Shown here in pieces: positions 35,075 to 43,588 of a stretch of 64,000 nt of DNA (its first letter is position 1; every line of letters starts with the position of its first letter). A program made the position numbers and the translations under genes. The stretch lies in contig NZ_JACXAJ010000002.1 in NCBI RefSeq assembly GCF_014773225.1, positions 434,001 through 498,000 of the forward strand, given 5' to 3'. Below the pieces are notes generated by a model. That model worked only from the letters and a program-made list of their open reading frames with translations. It did no database searches and was not told where the DNA came from. This DNA comes from Pontibacter aquaedesilientis. GTDB lineage: Bacteria; Bacteroidota; Bacteroidia; Cytophagales; Hymenobacteraceae.

Positions 35075-35719
35075 CTATGCCTTCTGGTATACCTTGGCCT
35101 GCACCATGCCTTTGTAAAACGGAGCCGATTGCAACTCCTGTAACTGTAGTCTTTCGAAATGCTTTCGAAAATCAGGAAGCCGGGTCGCTTTTACTTCGCT
35201 CAACAATCCGAAGAAGGTATACATGCTCTTCAGAAGAAGGCGCTGCCAGATGAGAGCAGGGGTTTGTACAGGCCAGAAATCAGAAAATAGCCAGAGTCCA
35301 TTTGGAGTCAGGCAGGTATAGAGACGGTCCATGAGGTGCTGCAACCGCTGTTCCGGAAAAAGGTCAAGCAGGAAAGGCGTCAGGATCACGTCGAATTTCT
35401 CGTCGGCTGTCAGGCTGTCTTCGTTTCCCAGCCGGAATGTAACAGCGGACTTGCTTAAAGCCGGGTTGCGGCCTATACGCTGCTTCGCCATTTGCAGCAT
35501 TTTCGGAGCGTTCTCCAGGTAGGTAACAGCTATACCTGGCCGGAGCTGCAGCAATTGTTCCAGAAGCCAGCCGGAACCTCCGCCAATCAGCAGGACACGT
35601 GCCTGCGCAGGTATAGCGTCCAGGTGTGCCAGTTGGGCCCGACGCAGTTCGTTGCCGAACACCAGCCGTGCAAGGCTGTCGTAGAGGGGAGCAATGGGGT
35701 CGAAATTGGTGTCATTCAC
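35075..35719 (-). CDS. SAM-dependent methyltransferase (class I), small
   Basis: A 214-residue methyltransferase. The SAM motif ARVLLIGGGSGWLLEQLLQL lies at about residues 39-58, AVTYLENAPKMLQMAKQRI carries the motif II acidic residue, and FDVILTPFLLDLF is at the motif IV position. Motif I is unusual in having IGGGSG. The substrate is unknown. It lies 17 bases downstream of the CinA-like gene on the same strand. Confidence 0.8.
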   Translation of the reverse strand: MNDTNFDPIAPLYDSLARLVFGNELRRAQLAHLDAIPAQARVLLIGGGSGWLLEQLLQLRPGIAVTYLENAPKMLQMAKQRIGRNPALSKSAVTFRLGNEDSLTADEKFDVILTPFLLDLFPEQRLQHLMDRLYTCLTPNGLWLFSDFWPVQTPALIWQRLLLKSMYTFFGLLSEVKATRLPDFRKHFERLQLQELQSAPFYKGMVQAKVYQKA

Positions 35720-35736
35720 CCTGCAAAATTAACACC

Positions 35737-36228
35737 CTACCGGTCATAATGCTCCTCCACGATTCCCTTCAGTTTCTCAAAAACGTAATCGGTGAGCTGT
35801 TTGCGTATGCTGAGGCTGTTGCCCTCGAACACTTCCCGAAATTCTTCGGCTTTGCCGTCGTAGAGAATGGAAACGAACATGGTACCTACGGGCTTTTCGG
35901 CGTTTTCGGAGCCGCCTTCGCCAGCCAGCCCGGTGGTGGCAACGCTGATGTCGGCATCAAGTGCTTTTTTCAGGCCCATCACCATCTCGTTTGTCACCTG
36001 CTGCGACTCGGCGGTATACAGGTCCAGCGTGGCCTGCTTTACACCCAGCAACTTTTTCTTCGCTTCCGGTTGGTATACCACCAGACTGCCAATGAGGACG
36101 TCACTACTTCCTTTGGCTTTTACCATTTCGGAGGCCAGCATGCCCGCCGTGCAGCTTTCTGCAAAGGCAACCGTCAGGCCTTTGTCTTTCAATAGCATGG
36201 TTAGCTCCGTGAGCTCAGTTTGGTTCAT
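35737..36228 (-). CDS. pncC: CinA C-terminal family protein (nicotinamide-nucleotide amidase)
   Basis: Converts nicotinamide mononucleotide to nicotinate mononucleotide, recycling the pyridine ring released by DNA ligase and similar enzymes. At 163 residues it is the stand-alone amidase domain without the CinA N-terminal part. Family motifs are VAFAESCTAGMLASEM, GSLVVYQPEAKKKLLGV and ATTGLAGEGGSENAEKPVGTMFVS. Members of this family usually read ATTGIAGPGG at the last site; here the Pro is replaced by Glu. It is followed closely by the methyltransferase gene. Confidence 0.88.
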   Translation of the reverse strand: MNQTELTELTMLLKDKGLTVAFAESCTAGMLASEMVKAKGSSDVLIGSLVVYQPEAKKKLLGVKQATLDLYTAESQQVTNEMVMGLKKALDADISVATTGLAGEGGSENAEKPVGTMFVSILYDGKAEEFREVFEGNSLSIRKQLTDYVFEKLKGIVEEHYDR

Positions 36229-36261
36229 CGTTCTAGCTGTGGTGAGAAAAATAAGTGCTTA

Positions 36262-36834
36262 TCATACTGTTTTCGCTTCGGGCTGGTTGCCGCTGAGTGG
36301 GTAACTGTGCAAAATGCTGTAGTGCGGATGGGGCGATCCCAGTTCTGAATGCCACACGGCGATTTCGTTTACTTGCAGCGTTACAGGACCGTCCGGAAGA
36401 ATAGCCTCCAGGTTGCGGGGAGCTGGGCGGTCCTTGCGGAAACGTGACAGGGTGATATGCGGGATAGCCTCCCGGTTCAACGGCGGTGCTGAGGATAGCG
36501 CCAGCGTCAGGCTCTTACTTAGTTGAGCAAAGGGTTCGCTGCTTTCAAACCGGGCCCAAATCAGGCGCGGGGACCTGGGTTTGGGCCCTGGCTCTATTGC
36601 GGTAAGCTGCAACTCAAACGGGGCAAACTGCCGGGCGATGTGTGCCGTCACCTCCCGGATAGCGTCTAACCTTTCGGCAGGGACGTTGCCAATAAAATAG
36701 AGCGTGAGATGGAGGTTTTCTTCCGGAACCTGGCGAATGGATTCGTCCTTGTAGTGGCTCGACTGCGTGGTCAGGTAGTCTTTCAATTCTTCTGGTAGCG
36801 GTGCCGCTATAAATAGTCTGGTCATGTTCCCCAT
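36262..36834 (-). CDS. thpR: RNA 2',3'-cyclic phosphodiesterase (2H family)
   Basis: Opens 2',3'-cyclic phosphates at RNA ends. The two catalytic HxTx motifs are present: HLTLYFIG (near residue 42) and HITLSRFRKD (near 127). The protein is 190 residues, the usual length. MTRLFIAAPLPEELKDYL is the standard start, so the ATG at 36825 may be used instead of the one at 36834. Confidence 0.9.
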   Translation of the reverse strand: MGNMTRLFIAAPLPEELKDYLTTQSSHYKDESIRQVPEENLHLTLYFIGNVPAERLDAIREVTAHIARQFAPFELQLTAIEPGPKPRSPRLIWARFESSEPFAQLSKSLTLALSSAPPLNREAIPHITLSRFRKDRPAPRNLEAILPDGPVTLQVNEIAVWHSELGSPHPHYSILHSYPLSGNQPEAKTV

Positions 36835-36930
36835 CTGATCATCTGTTTATACCTGTATGCCTCCGAATACGTAATTGCTACACAGGCGTATAATTCAGCC
36901 TGAGAGTAGAACTTAGCAGCAAACAGATAC

Positions 36931-37638
36931 ATGATACGACACTATTACAGAAAACTGGCGGCAGGCTTCGCACTCTTTACACTGGAGCTAATCTTCGTTA
37001 TGGCGATATTCCTGGCTTGTGTGCTGGTTTTCCTCTACGTGAGTGCAGAAGTAGCCACGGCTGCAGGCCCCTTGAAATTTGATGAATCCGCTTTTGCCCT
37101 GGCCGCAGACGTCCAAAGCACCGGCTTCACGCAGTTCATCGAGTTTATCACCTTTTTTGCGTCCCGGCACTTTATGACCGCGGCAGGCCTGATGCTCATT
37201 GCGTATTTCCTTTTCGTGCGCCGGCACAAATGGTATTCGCTCAAAGTGCCAGTGGTGGCGCTCGGCAGCATCTCGCTCAACCTGGTGCTCAAGTTCTTTT
37301 TCGATCGGCAGCGCCCGGACATGCCGCTGGTCGATGCCTCGGGCCTCAGCTTCCCGAGCGGACACTCCATGGTTGCGGCTTCCTTCTACAGTCTGCTCAT
37401 ATACCTGGTCTGGCACCATGTGCAATCCAAGCCGCTGCGCCACTTTCTGGTCGCGCTGCTGGTTATTTTTATTTTGCTCATCGGATTCAGCAGGATCTAC
37501 CTGCGGGTGCATTTTGCAACAGATGTGGTGGCTGGATTTGCCGCTGGCATTCTGTGGGTTATCGTCGGGATTGGGGCCTTGCGCCGCCTCGAACGCTATA
37601 CCCGAAAAGAGGTGGCTCCGGTAGTAGAGGAAGATTAA
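36931..37638 (+). CDS. PAP2 family phosphatase (membrane)
   Basis: A membrane lipid phosphatase of the PAP2 superfamily, 235 residues with about six membrane helices. The three-part active site is present: KFFFDRQRPDMP (KX6RP, near residue 120), LSFPSGHSMVAA (PSGH, near 140) and SRIYLRVHFATDVVAGF (SRX5HX3D, near 188). It probably dephosphorylates undecaprenyl pyrophosphate or phosphatidic-acid-type lipids at the periplasmic face. A paralogue lies 2 kb downstream at 39077. Confidence 0.9.
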   Translation: MIRHYYRKLAAGFALFTLELIFVMAIFLACVLVFLYVSAEVATAAGPLKFDESAFALAADVQSTGFTQFIEFITFFASRHFMTAAGLMLIAYFLFVRRHKWYSLKVPVVALGSISLNLVLKFFFDRQRPDMPLVDASGLSFPSGHSMVAASFYSLLIYLVWHHVQSKPLRHFLVALLVIFILLIGFSRIYLRVHFATDVVAGFAAGILWVIVGIGALRRLERYTRKEVAPVVEED

Positions 37639-37673
37639 TTGGTATTGAATGAAATTTTTTTTGGGGCAGGCTC

Positions 37674-37703
37674 TTGCAGATAAAAAATTCTGTCCTACCT
37701 TTG
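37674..37703 (+). promoter_or_regulatory. Promoter of the tRNA-Leu gene
   Basis: TTG at 37674-37676, a 19-base spacer and TACCTTTG at 37696-37703 match the Bacteroidota promoter consensus exactly. The tRNA begins 60 bases downstream. Confidence 0.8.
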
Positions 37704-37763
37704 CAATCCCAATCTACAAGGGTTAAAGGGTTTTGGGAAACACATTTTGAATTAATACCAGCT

Positions 37764-37845
37764 GCGCACGTGGCGAAATTGGTAGACGTGCAGGTCTCAG
37801 AAGCCTGTGCCTTCGGGTGTGGGAGTTCGAGTCTCCCCGTGCGCA
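37764..37845 (+). tRNA. tRNA-Leu (anticodon CAG)
   Basis: The acceptor stem GCGCACG pairs with CGTGCGC, with A as discriminator. The D arm carries TGGTAGAC. The anticodon stem CAGGT/GCCTG holds the loop CTCAGAA, giving anticodon CAG (reads CUG). A long class II variable arm and the T arm GTTCGAGTC follow. CCA is not encoded. It is a single gene with its own promoter and terminator. Confidence 0.93.
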
Positions 37846-37858
37846 CTTATCCAAAATG

Positions 37859-37892
37859 TAAAAAAGGCCAGCTGCAAAGCTGGCCTTTTTTG
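37859..37892 (+). terminator. Terminator after tRNA-Leu
   Basis: Perfect stem AAAAAAGGCCAGCT / AGCTGGCCTTTTTT with a GCAA loop. The symmetry lets it also stop the minus-strand gene at 37911. Confidence 0.88.
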
Positions 37893-37910
37893 TTTTCAAG
37901 CTACCGGTTT

Positions 37911-38834
37911 TCAGGTGTTCCGCACAGGCGCAAGCTCTTCTTTTTCTGTCTCCGGTTTCTTTTTTCCAGGTATAAGGCTGAACTCCTTCGAGCTGAAAAC
38001 AAAGTATACCCCTCCCAAAGCCACCACAGCCGACACCAGGTAGAAAGTCAGACTCAAGGTAACAGCTAGGTTTTTATCCATCTGCAATAGGCTGGCGGCT
38101 AGCACGAAGACATACTCCCGCGCCCCGAGCCCGCCGACGGAGAGGGGGAAAATGGCGACCAGCGACGAAACCAGGAAGGTAAGCAGGTAGGGCAGGTAAT
38201 TCCCTTCAAAGTTTAGCGCCATCAGGATCAGCATCACCGTGGCCACCTGCAGCGCCTGCACGAGCAGTGCTTTTAGGTGCGCTGCCAGGGCGGTCGACAA
38301 CGCTATACCTGATAATCTGATTGACACAAATAAATACATGAGGGTACCTGTCCCTAAAGTCGTCAGGATTAAAATAGGAGAGCGTGCAATCTCAGGTATA
38401 AAGATCAGGAACAGCGCCGCAAGGCAGGATAGCGCCCAAAGGCCGCTCAGGCGGTCCAGGAAAATGGCCGCAAGCAATGTTCTGGTAGAGAAGTTGAATT
38501 TGCTGCTCAGCAGGTATATTTTATAGCCATCCCCGCCAATTCCTCCCGGCAAAAACAGGTTGTAGAACATGCCGAGCAGATAAAGTTTCAGGTTATACTT
38601 AAAAGTGAGGTCAATCCCTTTGGCCCGAAAGAAGCCCAGCAGCCGGAACGAGGAAACTATTTGGGAACAGAAAAAGGTGAAAACAGCCAGCAACAGGTAG
38701 AGCGGCTCGCTTTGCCGGTACACACCCTTCACTTCCTCCAGCTCTATTTTCTGAGAAACGAAGTAAAGCAAGCTGCCTGTCACCACTAGTTTGAGGGGTG
38801 TTTTCAGCACATCCCATACCTGCTTTTTATCCAT
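37911..38834 (-). CDS. Flippase-like integral membrane protein (LPG synthase TM domain / UPF0104)
   Basis: 307 residues with about eight membrane helices. The family pattern is visible: GSLLYFVSQKIELEEV, LGMFYNLFLPGGIGGDGYKIYLLSSKF (the conserved N-x-x-x-P-x-x-x-G-G-D-x-x-K/R block), LDRLSGLWAL and PLSVGGLGAREYVFV. These are characteristic of the transmembrane part of lysylphosphatidylglycerol synthases and related lipid flippases. There is no catalytic transferase domain. Lipid transport is an inference from the family. Confidence 0.87.
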   Translation of the reverse strand: MDKKQVWDVLKTPLKLVVTGSLLYFVSQKIELEEVKGVYRQSEPLYLLLAVFTFFCSQIVSSFRLLGFFRAKGIDLTFKYNLKLYLLGMFYNLFLPGGIGGDGYKIYLLSSKFNFSTRTLLAAIFLDRLSGLWALSCLAALFLIFIPEIARSPILILTTLGTGTLMYLFVSIRLSGIALSTALAAHLKALLVQALQVATVMLILMALNFEGNYLPYLLTFLVSSLVAIFPLSVGGLGAREYVFVLAASLLQMDKNLAVTLSLTFYLVSAVVALGGVYFVFSSKEFSLIPGKKKPETEKEELAPVRNT

Positions 38835-39076
38835 GCTTTTTCACGTTTAGGCCATTGTCTGACATGCGCAAGTCTCCTTTCCTACTCTCATACAAATCTG
38901 CCGGTTAAGGAAAAGTGGTTATGCCTGATCATTTTTCTGATGGTATTCATTAAATGATTTAATTAAATATATGAATAGTGCTCATAACTCCAACGTAATG
39001 CTGACCCGGAAGTTTGTGATTTCAACGGCAGCCATGCATTGTCCGTAAAGCAATCCGTCATACCTGAAGTTACCAT

Positions 39077-39772
39077 ATGAAACGCCTGACCAAACGCTTT
39101 CTGGAGTTACTGGCCTTATTGTCGGCAGAGGTAATTATCATCGGGCTGGCCTTTGTTTTTTGCCTGTTCTTATTCAGCTACATGGCCCGGGAGGTGTTCA
39201 TTCTACGCGACAGTACTTTCGACAATGCCCTGTTTCGCTATGCGGCGACGCATCAATCGGATGGTATGACCAGTTTTATGCGTGGCGTTTCCTTTTTTGC
39301 CTCGGCTGAGTACCTGCTGGTGGCACCCCCATTGCTGGTCCTGGTATTGGCCTGGTTTCACAAGCTGCGGTGGTACGGACTCAAAGTACTGCTGATCGCC
39401 TTTACCAGTAGTATGCTCAACCAGTTGCTGAAACGGCTTTTTGAAAGACCTCGGCCCGAAACAGCCATGCTGGAGCAGTCGGGACTTAGTTTCCCGAGCG
39501 GCCACGCCATGATCGGCGGCTCCTTTTATGGTCTGCTGATCTACATTATCTGGAGGGAGGTAAAAACACCCTTCTGGCGTTGGCTGTGGATCAGTCTGCT
39601 GACACTGCTGATTCTGCTCATCGGGTATAGCCGCATCTACCTCAACGTGCACTATGCCACCGATGTGCTGGCCGGTTATGCCATGGGCATCCTCTGGCTG
39701 CTCCTGGCTATCTTCCTGATGAAAAAGCTGGAAAAGCTTTACATGGCGAAGCAGATAAAGTTAAAAAGTTAG
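39077..39772 (+). CDS. PAP2 family phosphatase, paralogue of the gene at 36931
   Basis: 231 residues, with the same layout and about half its residues shared with the upstream PAP2 protein (LALFCLFLFSYMAREV, FIGYSRIYLNVHYATDVLAGYAMGILW). The active site is intact: KRLFERPRPETA, SFPSGHAMIGG and SRIYLNVHYATD. A likely undecaprenyl-pyrophosphate or lipid phosphatase. The last codons (IKLKS, stop) lie inside a dispersed AAGTTAGAAAG-type repeat, so the C-terminus may have been changed by the repeat. Confidence 0.88.
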   Translation: MKRLTKRFLELLALLSAEVIIIGLAFVFCLFLFSYMAREVFILRDSTFDNALFRYAATHQSDGMTSFMRGVSFFASAEYLLVAPPLLVLVLAWFHKLRWYGLKVLLIAFTSSMLNQLLKRLFERPRPETAMLEQSGLSFPSGHAMIGGSFYGLLIYIIWREVKTPFWRWLWISLLTLLILLIGYSRIYLNVHYATDVLAGYAMGILWLLLAIFLMKKLEKLYMAKQIKLKS

Positions 39773-39800
39773 AAAGTTTGGAAGTTAGAAAGTTGAAAGG
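39757..39800. repeat. AAGTTAGAAAGTT-type direct repeat at the end of a PAP2 gene
   Basis: Four imperfect copies of (A)AAGTTAGA occur here (AAAGTTAAAAAGTTAGAAAG, then TTTGGAAGTTAGAAAGTTGAAAG). A very similar array ends the unrelated lipoprotein gene at 48970-49013. Confidence 0.6.
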
Positions 39801-39845
39801 GCTGGTAAGTACAGGTCATAACCTGTCCGAATCGAGCACTGACGA

Positions 39846-39983
39846 AATTGTCTGAATCAGGATTAACAGGATTAAGGGATTTACCAGATTTTTTAAATTT
39901 ATTATTTAGGATTTTCAATCCTGAAAATCTTTAAATCCTGTAAATCCTTGGGGCAGGGGCCCTATGTATAGATTCAGACAATT
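39846..39983. repeat. Palindromic intergenic repeat with 13-bp terminal inverted repeats
   Basis: It begins AATTGTCTGAATC and ends with the exact complement GATTCAGACAATT. Inside, AGGATTAACAGGATTAAGG pairs imperfectly with AATCCTGTAAATCC. A related copy lies at 46037-46145. It fills most of the 313-base gap before the TPR gene. No coding potential. Confidence 0.65.
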
Positions 39984-40085
39984 AGCATTCCATCTCCCAT
40001 GATCTTTCCTCGAGTCTGCGGCAATTTTGAATTCAAAGGGTATTGCGGTATTTTCGGGTAATCAACAGCCTGACGCTCCAGCACC

Positions 40086-41957
40086 ATGACCCGACTGCTT
40101 TCCATTTGCTATACCTTGATTTTACTGGCTATACCTGCACTGGCGCAGCATCCTGATCAGATAGCGGAGATCCGAAGCAGATTGGAGCAGGAACGTAAAC
40201 AGGTACGTGAATCGAAAGATCTATCGGTGCATGAAAGAGCGAACCGCATGTTGGAGCTAGGGATGTGGGAAGAAGCGGAAACCCTTATAGGCAAGGGGCC
40301 GCAGAACCCACAGGTGAAACTGGCCAAAGCACGTCTGGCTATACATCAGAACGAATACCAGGCAGCCGAGGCACTGGTGCAGAATGTCCTGAAGCAACTG
40401 CCAGATGAGCGGGAGGCGCTCCTTTTGAAAAGCAAGCTGCAGGTTCAGGCCTGGCAACTGCCCGAGGCACTGGCTACCGTTAACAGGCTATTGCAGAAGA
40501 ACCCACAGGATGAAGCCGCGACACTGGCGGCGGGGCGCATTCTGATGCTTCAAAAGAAATACAACGAGGCACTGGCCCAGGCGATAAAAGTGCAGCGCTG
40601 GAACCCGAATAATGCCGAGGCTTACTTACTGGAGTCGGATGTGCTTTTCTGGGACCAGAAGCCTGAGGAGGCAGTAAAGCCGCTGGTGACCAGCCTGACG
40701 TTAGCTCCTTTCCATGCCGATGCCCGTTTCAACTACGGTTATGCCATCTGGCGGCGTGTAGACGCCACGCAGCTCAATGCTATGGCCGCGCAATGGGAAC
40801 TGGCGCTAGAGTTGAACCCCTTGCATTACGTCACGCATTGGCATTGGGGCAACGGCCATACCAACCTCACCTATGCCGACTATGCCCAGTTCGAAGATGA
40901 GCAAGTAAGGGCCGCGCTAAAACCTGCCGACCAATTGATTTCCCAGAGCAAATTGCAGCAGGCATTGGCTGAGATCCGGAAAGTACAGCAGCAATACCCA
41001 ACTTCGGTGTTGCCGGATATGCTGCGCGGTTTTGCCTATTACATGGCTTTCGACCTACCCCGTCATCCCCGGCTGGACTCAGCGCAGGTTATTTTTCAGC
41101 GCATCCTCCAAAAGAAGAAGCACTACGGCCCGGCACACAACGCATTGGCTGCCGTGATCAAGCAAAAGCAATTGGTATACCTGGCCGCTTACGATTCGCT
41201 TACACAGGTGATCCAAAATACGAAGATCACAGACCCGACCAACTTTGCCCGTGTGTTCCCGGATGTGACCTACTATCCGGGCGAGACAGTCAAGAAAATG
41301 GTCTGGTCGCAGCTATACGCCAGCACAGTATATTTCCCGTTTCTATCCAGACAGGGAGAAAAGTTCGTGATTCCGCCGTTGCACCAGGATCTGGCCATTG
41401 CCATGAACTCACCCTTTTTTCGGCAGGCTACCACCTTCGATAACCGCCAGTGGATGGACATTCGGGGGGTGGGAAGCGGTGCTGCTGCCATAGAGTACGT
41501 GATTCGAGGTGCCTACCTGGAGCGCAATGTCGTGTTGCATGAGTACGTGCACTTGTTCCATGGCCGTGTATTCACCGACGCCGAGAACCGGGAAGTGCGC
41601 CGGCTGTATAACAAGGCTATGAAAGGGGGCCGTACCCTCGACTATTATTCTGCCAACAACGAGCACGAGTACCTGGCCCAGACCTATCCGGCCTATTTCG
41701 AACCGGTGAAAGTGCACCCGCTCAACCATAAATCCATTAACACTACCGCCGATCTGAAGGCAAAAGACCCCGAGCTCTATACCTTCCTGGACCAATTGGT
41801 GCAACGGCAAAAGGCCTATTTGGTTGGCGATAAGCAAGCCATGGCCAGCAACTGGGCACAGGTATACCTCAACCTGGCAGAGCGGGAAATCCGTGGTCAG
41901 GATTATGTGAAGGCTGCCGCCAACCTAGACTCCGCCCTCACCTGGGATGCGGCTTAG
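40086..41957 (+). CDS. TPR / metallopeptidase-like protein, cut short by an in-frame TAG
   Basis: An exported protein (signal MTRLLSICYTLILLAIPALAQ) of 623 residues up to a TAG at 41955-41957. The N-terminal 330 residues are TPR-like helical repeats (AKARLAIHQNEYQAAEALVQNVLKQLPDEREALLL and so on). From about residue 400 there is a peptidase-like domain with VVLHEYVHLFHGRVF (HExxH) and, about 45 residues later, NEHEYLAQTYPAYF, a good position for the third gluzincin ligand Glu. The frame stays open after the stop for another 333 codons of TPR sequence, so the original protein was probably about 956 residues. The upstream region is a repeat, so the promoter is uncertain. Confidence 0.75.
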   Translation: MTRLLSICYTLILLAIPALAQHPDQIAEIRSRLEQERKQVRESKDLSVHERANRMLELGMWEEAETLIGKGPQNPQVKLAKARLAIHQNEYQAAEALVQNVLKQLPDEREALLLKSKLQVQAWQLPEALATVNRLLQKNPQDEAATLAAGRILMLQKKYNEALAQAIKVQRWNPNNAEAYLLESDVLFWDQKPEEAVKPLVTSLTLAPFHADARFNYGYAIWRRVDATQLNAMAAQWELALELNPLHYVTHWHWGNGHTNLTYADYAQFEDEQVRAALKPADQLISQSKLQQALAEIRKVQQQYPTSVLPDMLRGFAYYMAFDLPRHPRLDSAQVIFQRILQKKKHYGPAHNALAAVIKQKQLVYLAAYDSLTQVIQNTKITDPTNFARVFPDVTYYPGETVKKMVWSQLYASTVYFPFLSRQGEKFVIPPLHQDLAIAMNSPFFRQATTFDNRQWMDIRGVGSGAAAIEYVIRGAYLERNVVLHEYVHLFHGRVFTDAENREVRRLYNKAMKGGRTLDYYSANNEHEYLAQTYPAYFEPVKVHPLNHKSINTTADLKAKDPELYTFLDQLVQRQKAYLVGDKQAMASNWAQVYLNLAEREIRGQDYVKAAANLDSALTWDAA

Positions 41958-41966
41958 CAACCGGCC

Positions 41967-42956
41967 ATGCTGGCATACGCTGCCCTGCGCCAGCGGCAAC
42001 TGGACTTTGCAGGTGCAAGAGACTGGCTCAGCAAAGCGAAAGCAGTGAACAAAAGTTACGCACCGATTTATGTGGCAGAGGCCGAACTGTTGGAAGCCCG
42101 ACGGCGTGCCGGAAAAATGACGCGTCGTCGTGCTGTGTTGGAACAGGGGCTGCTCTATGACAAGGCCCTGTTGCTTGAAAATGACCTGCTCACCCGAGCC
42201 CGCATCCAGGAGGCGTTCAGGGAGTTTTATGCCAGCTACGGGATGTTGCCCGAAGCCGTGAGAGTGGCAGCGGACTATGTACGGGAAGCGCCATCGGTAT
42301 CGACCTACCTGCGTGACAGACGGGACGAGGCGCAGGCCTATGCCAGCTGGCTGCGCGGCACTGCCGGCCCTTCGCCAGAGGCAGAGCGTACGTTGGCCGC
42401 ACAGGTGGCCCGCAAACCGCAGCACTATGACCTGCGCCAACAACATGCCGAGGTACTGGCGACGCAGGGCAAATACAAAGAAGCCATAGCCACCCTGGAA
42501 GAAGCGCAGCGCATTCTGACTGCCGCCGGTACACCGCGTCCCGGCTATATGGTGCGCCTGGCAAACTGGCATTTACATCTGGGTAATCCCGAGGCGGCTC
42601 GCTCCGTGCTGGCGCCTTTGCTCACCGGAAAAGCCAAAGCAAGGGGAGAGGCCTACTTGCTAGCCAGGGTATACGCCCGATTAGGTGAAACAGAAAAGGC
42701 CATGGAAGAGCTCCGAAAACAGCCCGTGCAGGATACCCCGGCCCAGTCAGCCGATTTCCTGTACGCATCGGCTAAGGTATGGGAATCCCAAAACGAGCTG
42801 AAACGTGCTCGCAAAGCCTACGAAGCAGCCCTGCGTGCAAACCCATACCTGTACGAAGCCCGCCAAAGCCTGGCCCAGCTACTGATAAAGAAGGGGAAAA
42901 CAAGCACCACCGAAAAGCTGATAGCAGAAGGCATAGACCTGGCTTACCGGATATAA
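41967..42956 (+). pseudogene. Downstream TPR portion of the interrupted gene
   Basis: This segment is in the same reading frame as the gene ending at 41957, separated only by the TAG and three codons (CAA CCG GCC) before the first ATG. It encodes TPR-like helices (MLAYAALRQRQLDFAGARDWLSKAKAV... and a C-terminal AKVWESQNELKRARKAYEAALRANPYLYEARQSLAQLL). It has no signal peptide of its own, so if translated separately it would stay in the cytoplasm, away from its other half. A CAG to TAG change would explain the break (DAA-Q-QPAML). Confidence 0.65.
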
Positions 42957-42982
42957 AGTTTGAAATATGATTTCAAGTTGAT

Positions 42983-43458
42983 TGTCATTTCGAATGCAAT
43001 GAGAAATCTGGGTAAATTAAGGATTTGTAACTGACTAGTTCTAGTAATCCTCAACATCATCATTAAGTGGTATCCAATTTGGATTAAAGCTGATAATTAA
43101 TTCTTCTTTTTTACTTCTGCTCCATTTTTTTAACTGTTTCTCTCGTGCAATAGCATGTTCAACATAAGTGAAGCGTTCAAAGTAAACCAGATTATAACAG
43201 TAATATCTGCCAGCAAAAGTTCTTGGATTACCAGCATTCAAAACATGTTCACTCATTCTGCGCGGTAAATCATTAGACATACCAGTATATAAAGTGCTTC
43301 TTTTAGGGTTAGTAGTAATATAAACGTAGTAATTTCGGGATATCATGGATACTCATACTCTGGTTAGATCAACAAACCAGAAAATGAACGGGGAAGTTTA
43401 AAATTTAAGGGGCAAAATTTTAACAATATTCAGATTTCTCATTGCATTCGAAATGACA
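42983..43458. mobile_element. GIY-YIG nuclease cassette bounded by a perfect 28-bp inverted repeat
   Basis: The sequence from 42983 to 43010 (starting TGTCATTTCGAATGCAATGA and ending AATCTG) is repeated exactly, inverted, at 43431-43458. Between the two arms lies only the GIY-YIG gene on the minus strand. The cassette is 476 bases and richer in A+T than the flanking genes. The identity of the arms stops abruptly at both ends, as expected of element boundaries. No target-site duplication is evident by eye. Confidence 0.6.
43041..43346 (-). CDS. GIY-YIG nuclease family protein
   Basis: A 101-residue single-domain endonuclease of the UPF0213/URI type. The first motif is YYVYITTN and the second STLYTGMSNDLPRRMSEH, with the catalytic Tyr and Arg. 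The C-terminal Glu is likely in AIAREKQLKKWSRSKKEELI. It is complete. It is AT-rich relative to its neighbours and is enclosed by the 28-bp inverted repeat, which suggests mobility. These small proteins are common in Bacteroidota, with no firm role in DNA repair established. Confidence 0.9.
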   Translation of the reverse strand: MISRNYYVYITTNPKRSTLYTGMSNDLPRRMSEHVLNAGNPRTFAGRYYCYNLVYFERFTYVEHAIAREKQLKKWSRSKKEELIISFNPNWIPLNDDVEDY

Positions 43459-43588
43459 GAATCGCTATTGAATGTTATCGTTTTAGCATCACAACTAGTA
43501 CTACGGAAGATCAGATACTGTACAGCCCGTGTTAAAATATTTTATATATTTACTCTGCGCTTTAACTAAAACCTAACTAACTCTTTAC

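Noticed and set aside
41955..41957. TAG as a recoded sense codon (pyrrolysine or similar)
   Set aside because: No pyrrolysine genes are seen, the phylum does not normally use it, and a CAG to TAG mutation is simpler.
42983..43458. CRISPR-like repeat at the GIY-YIG gene
   Set aside because: There are only two arms and they are inverted, not direct repeats with spacers. No CRISPR array was seen anywhere in the window.
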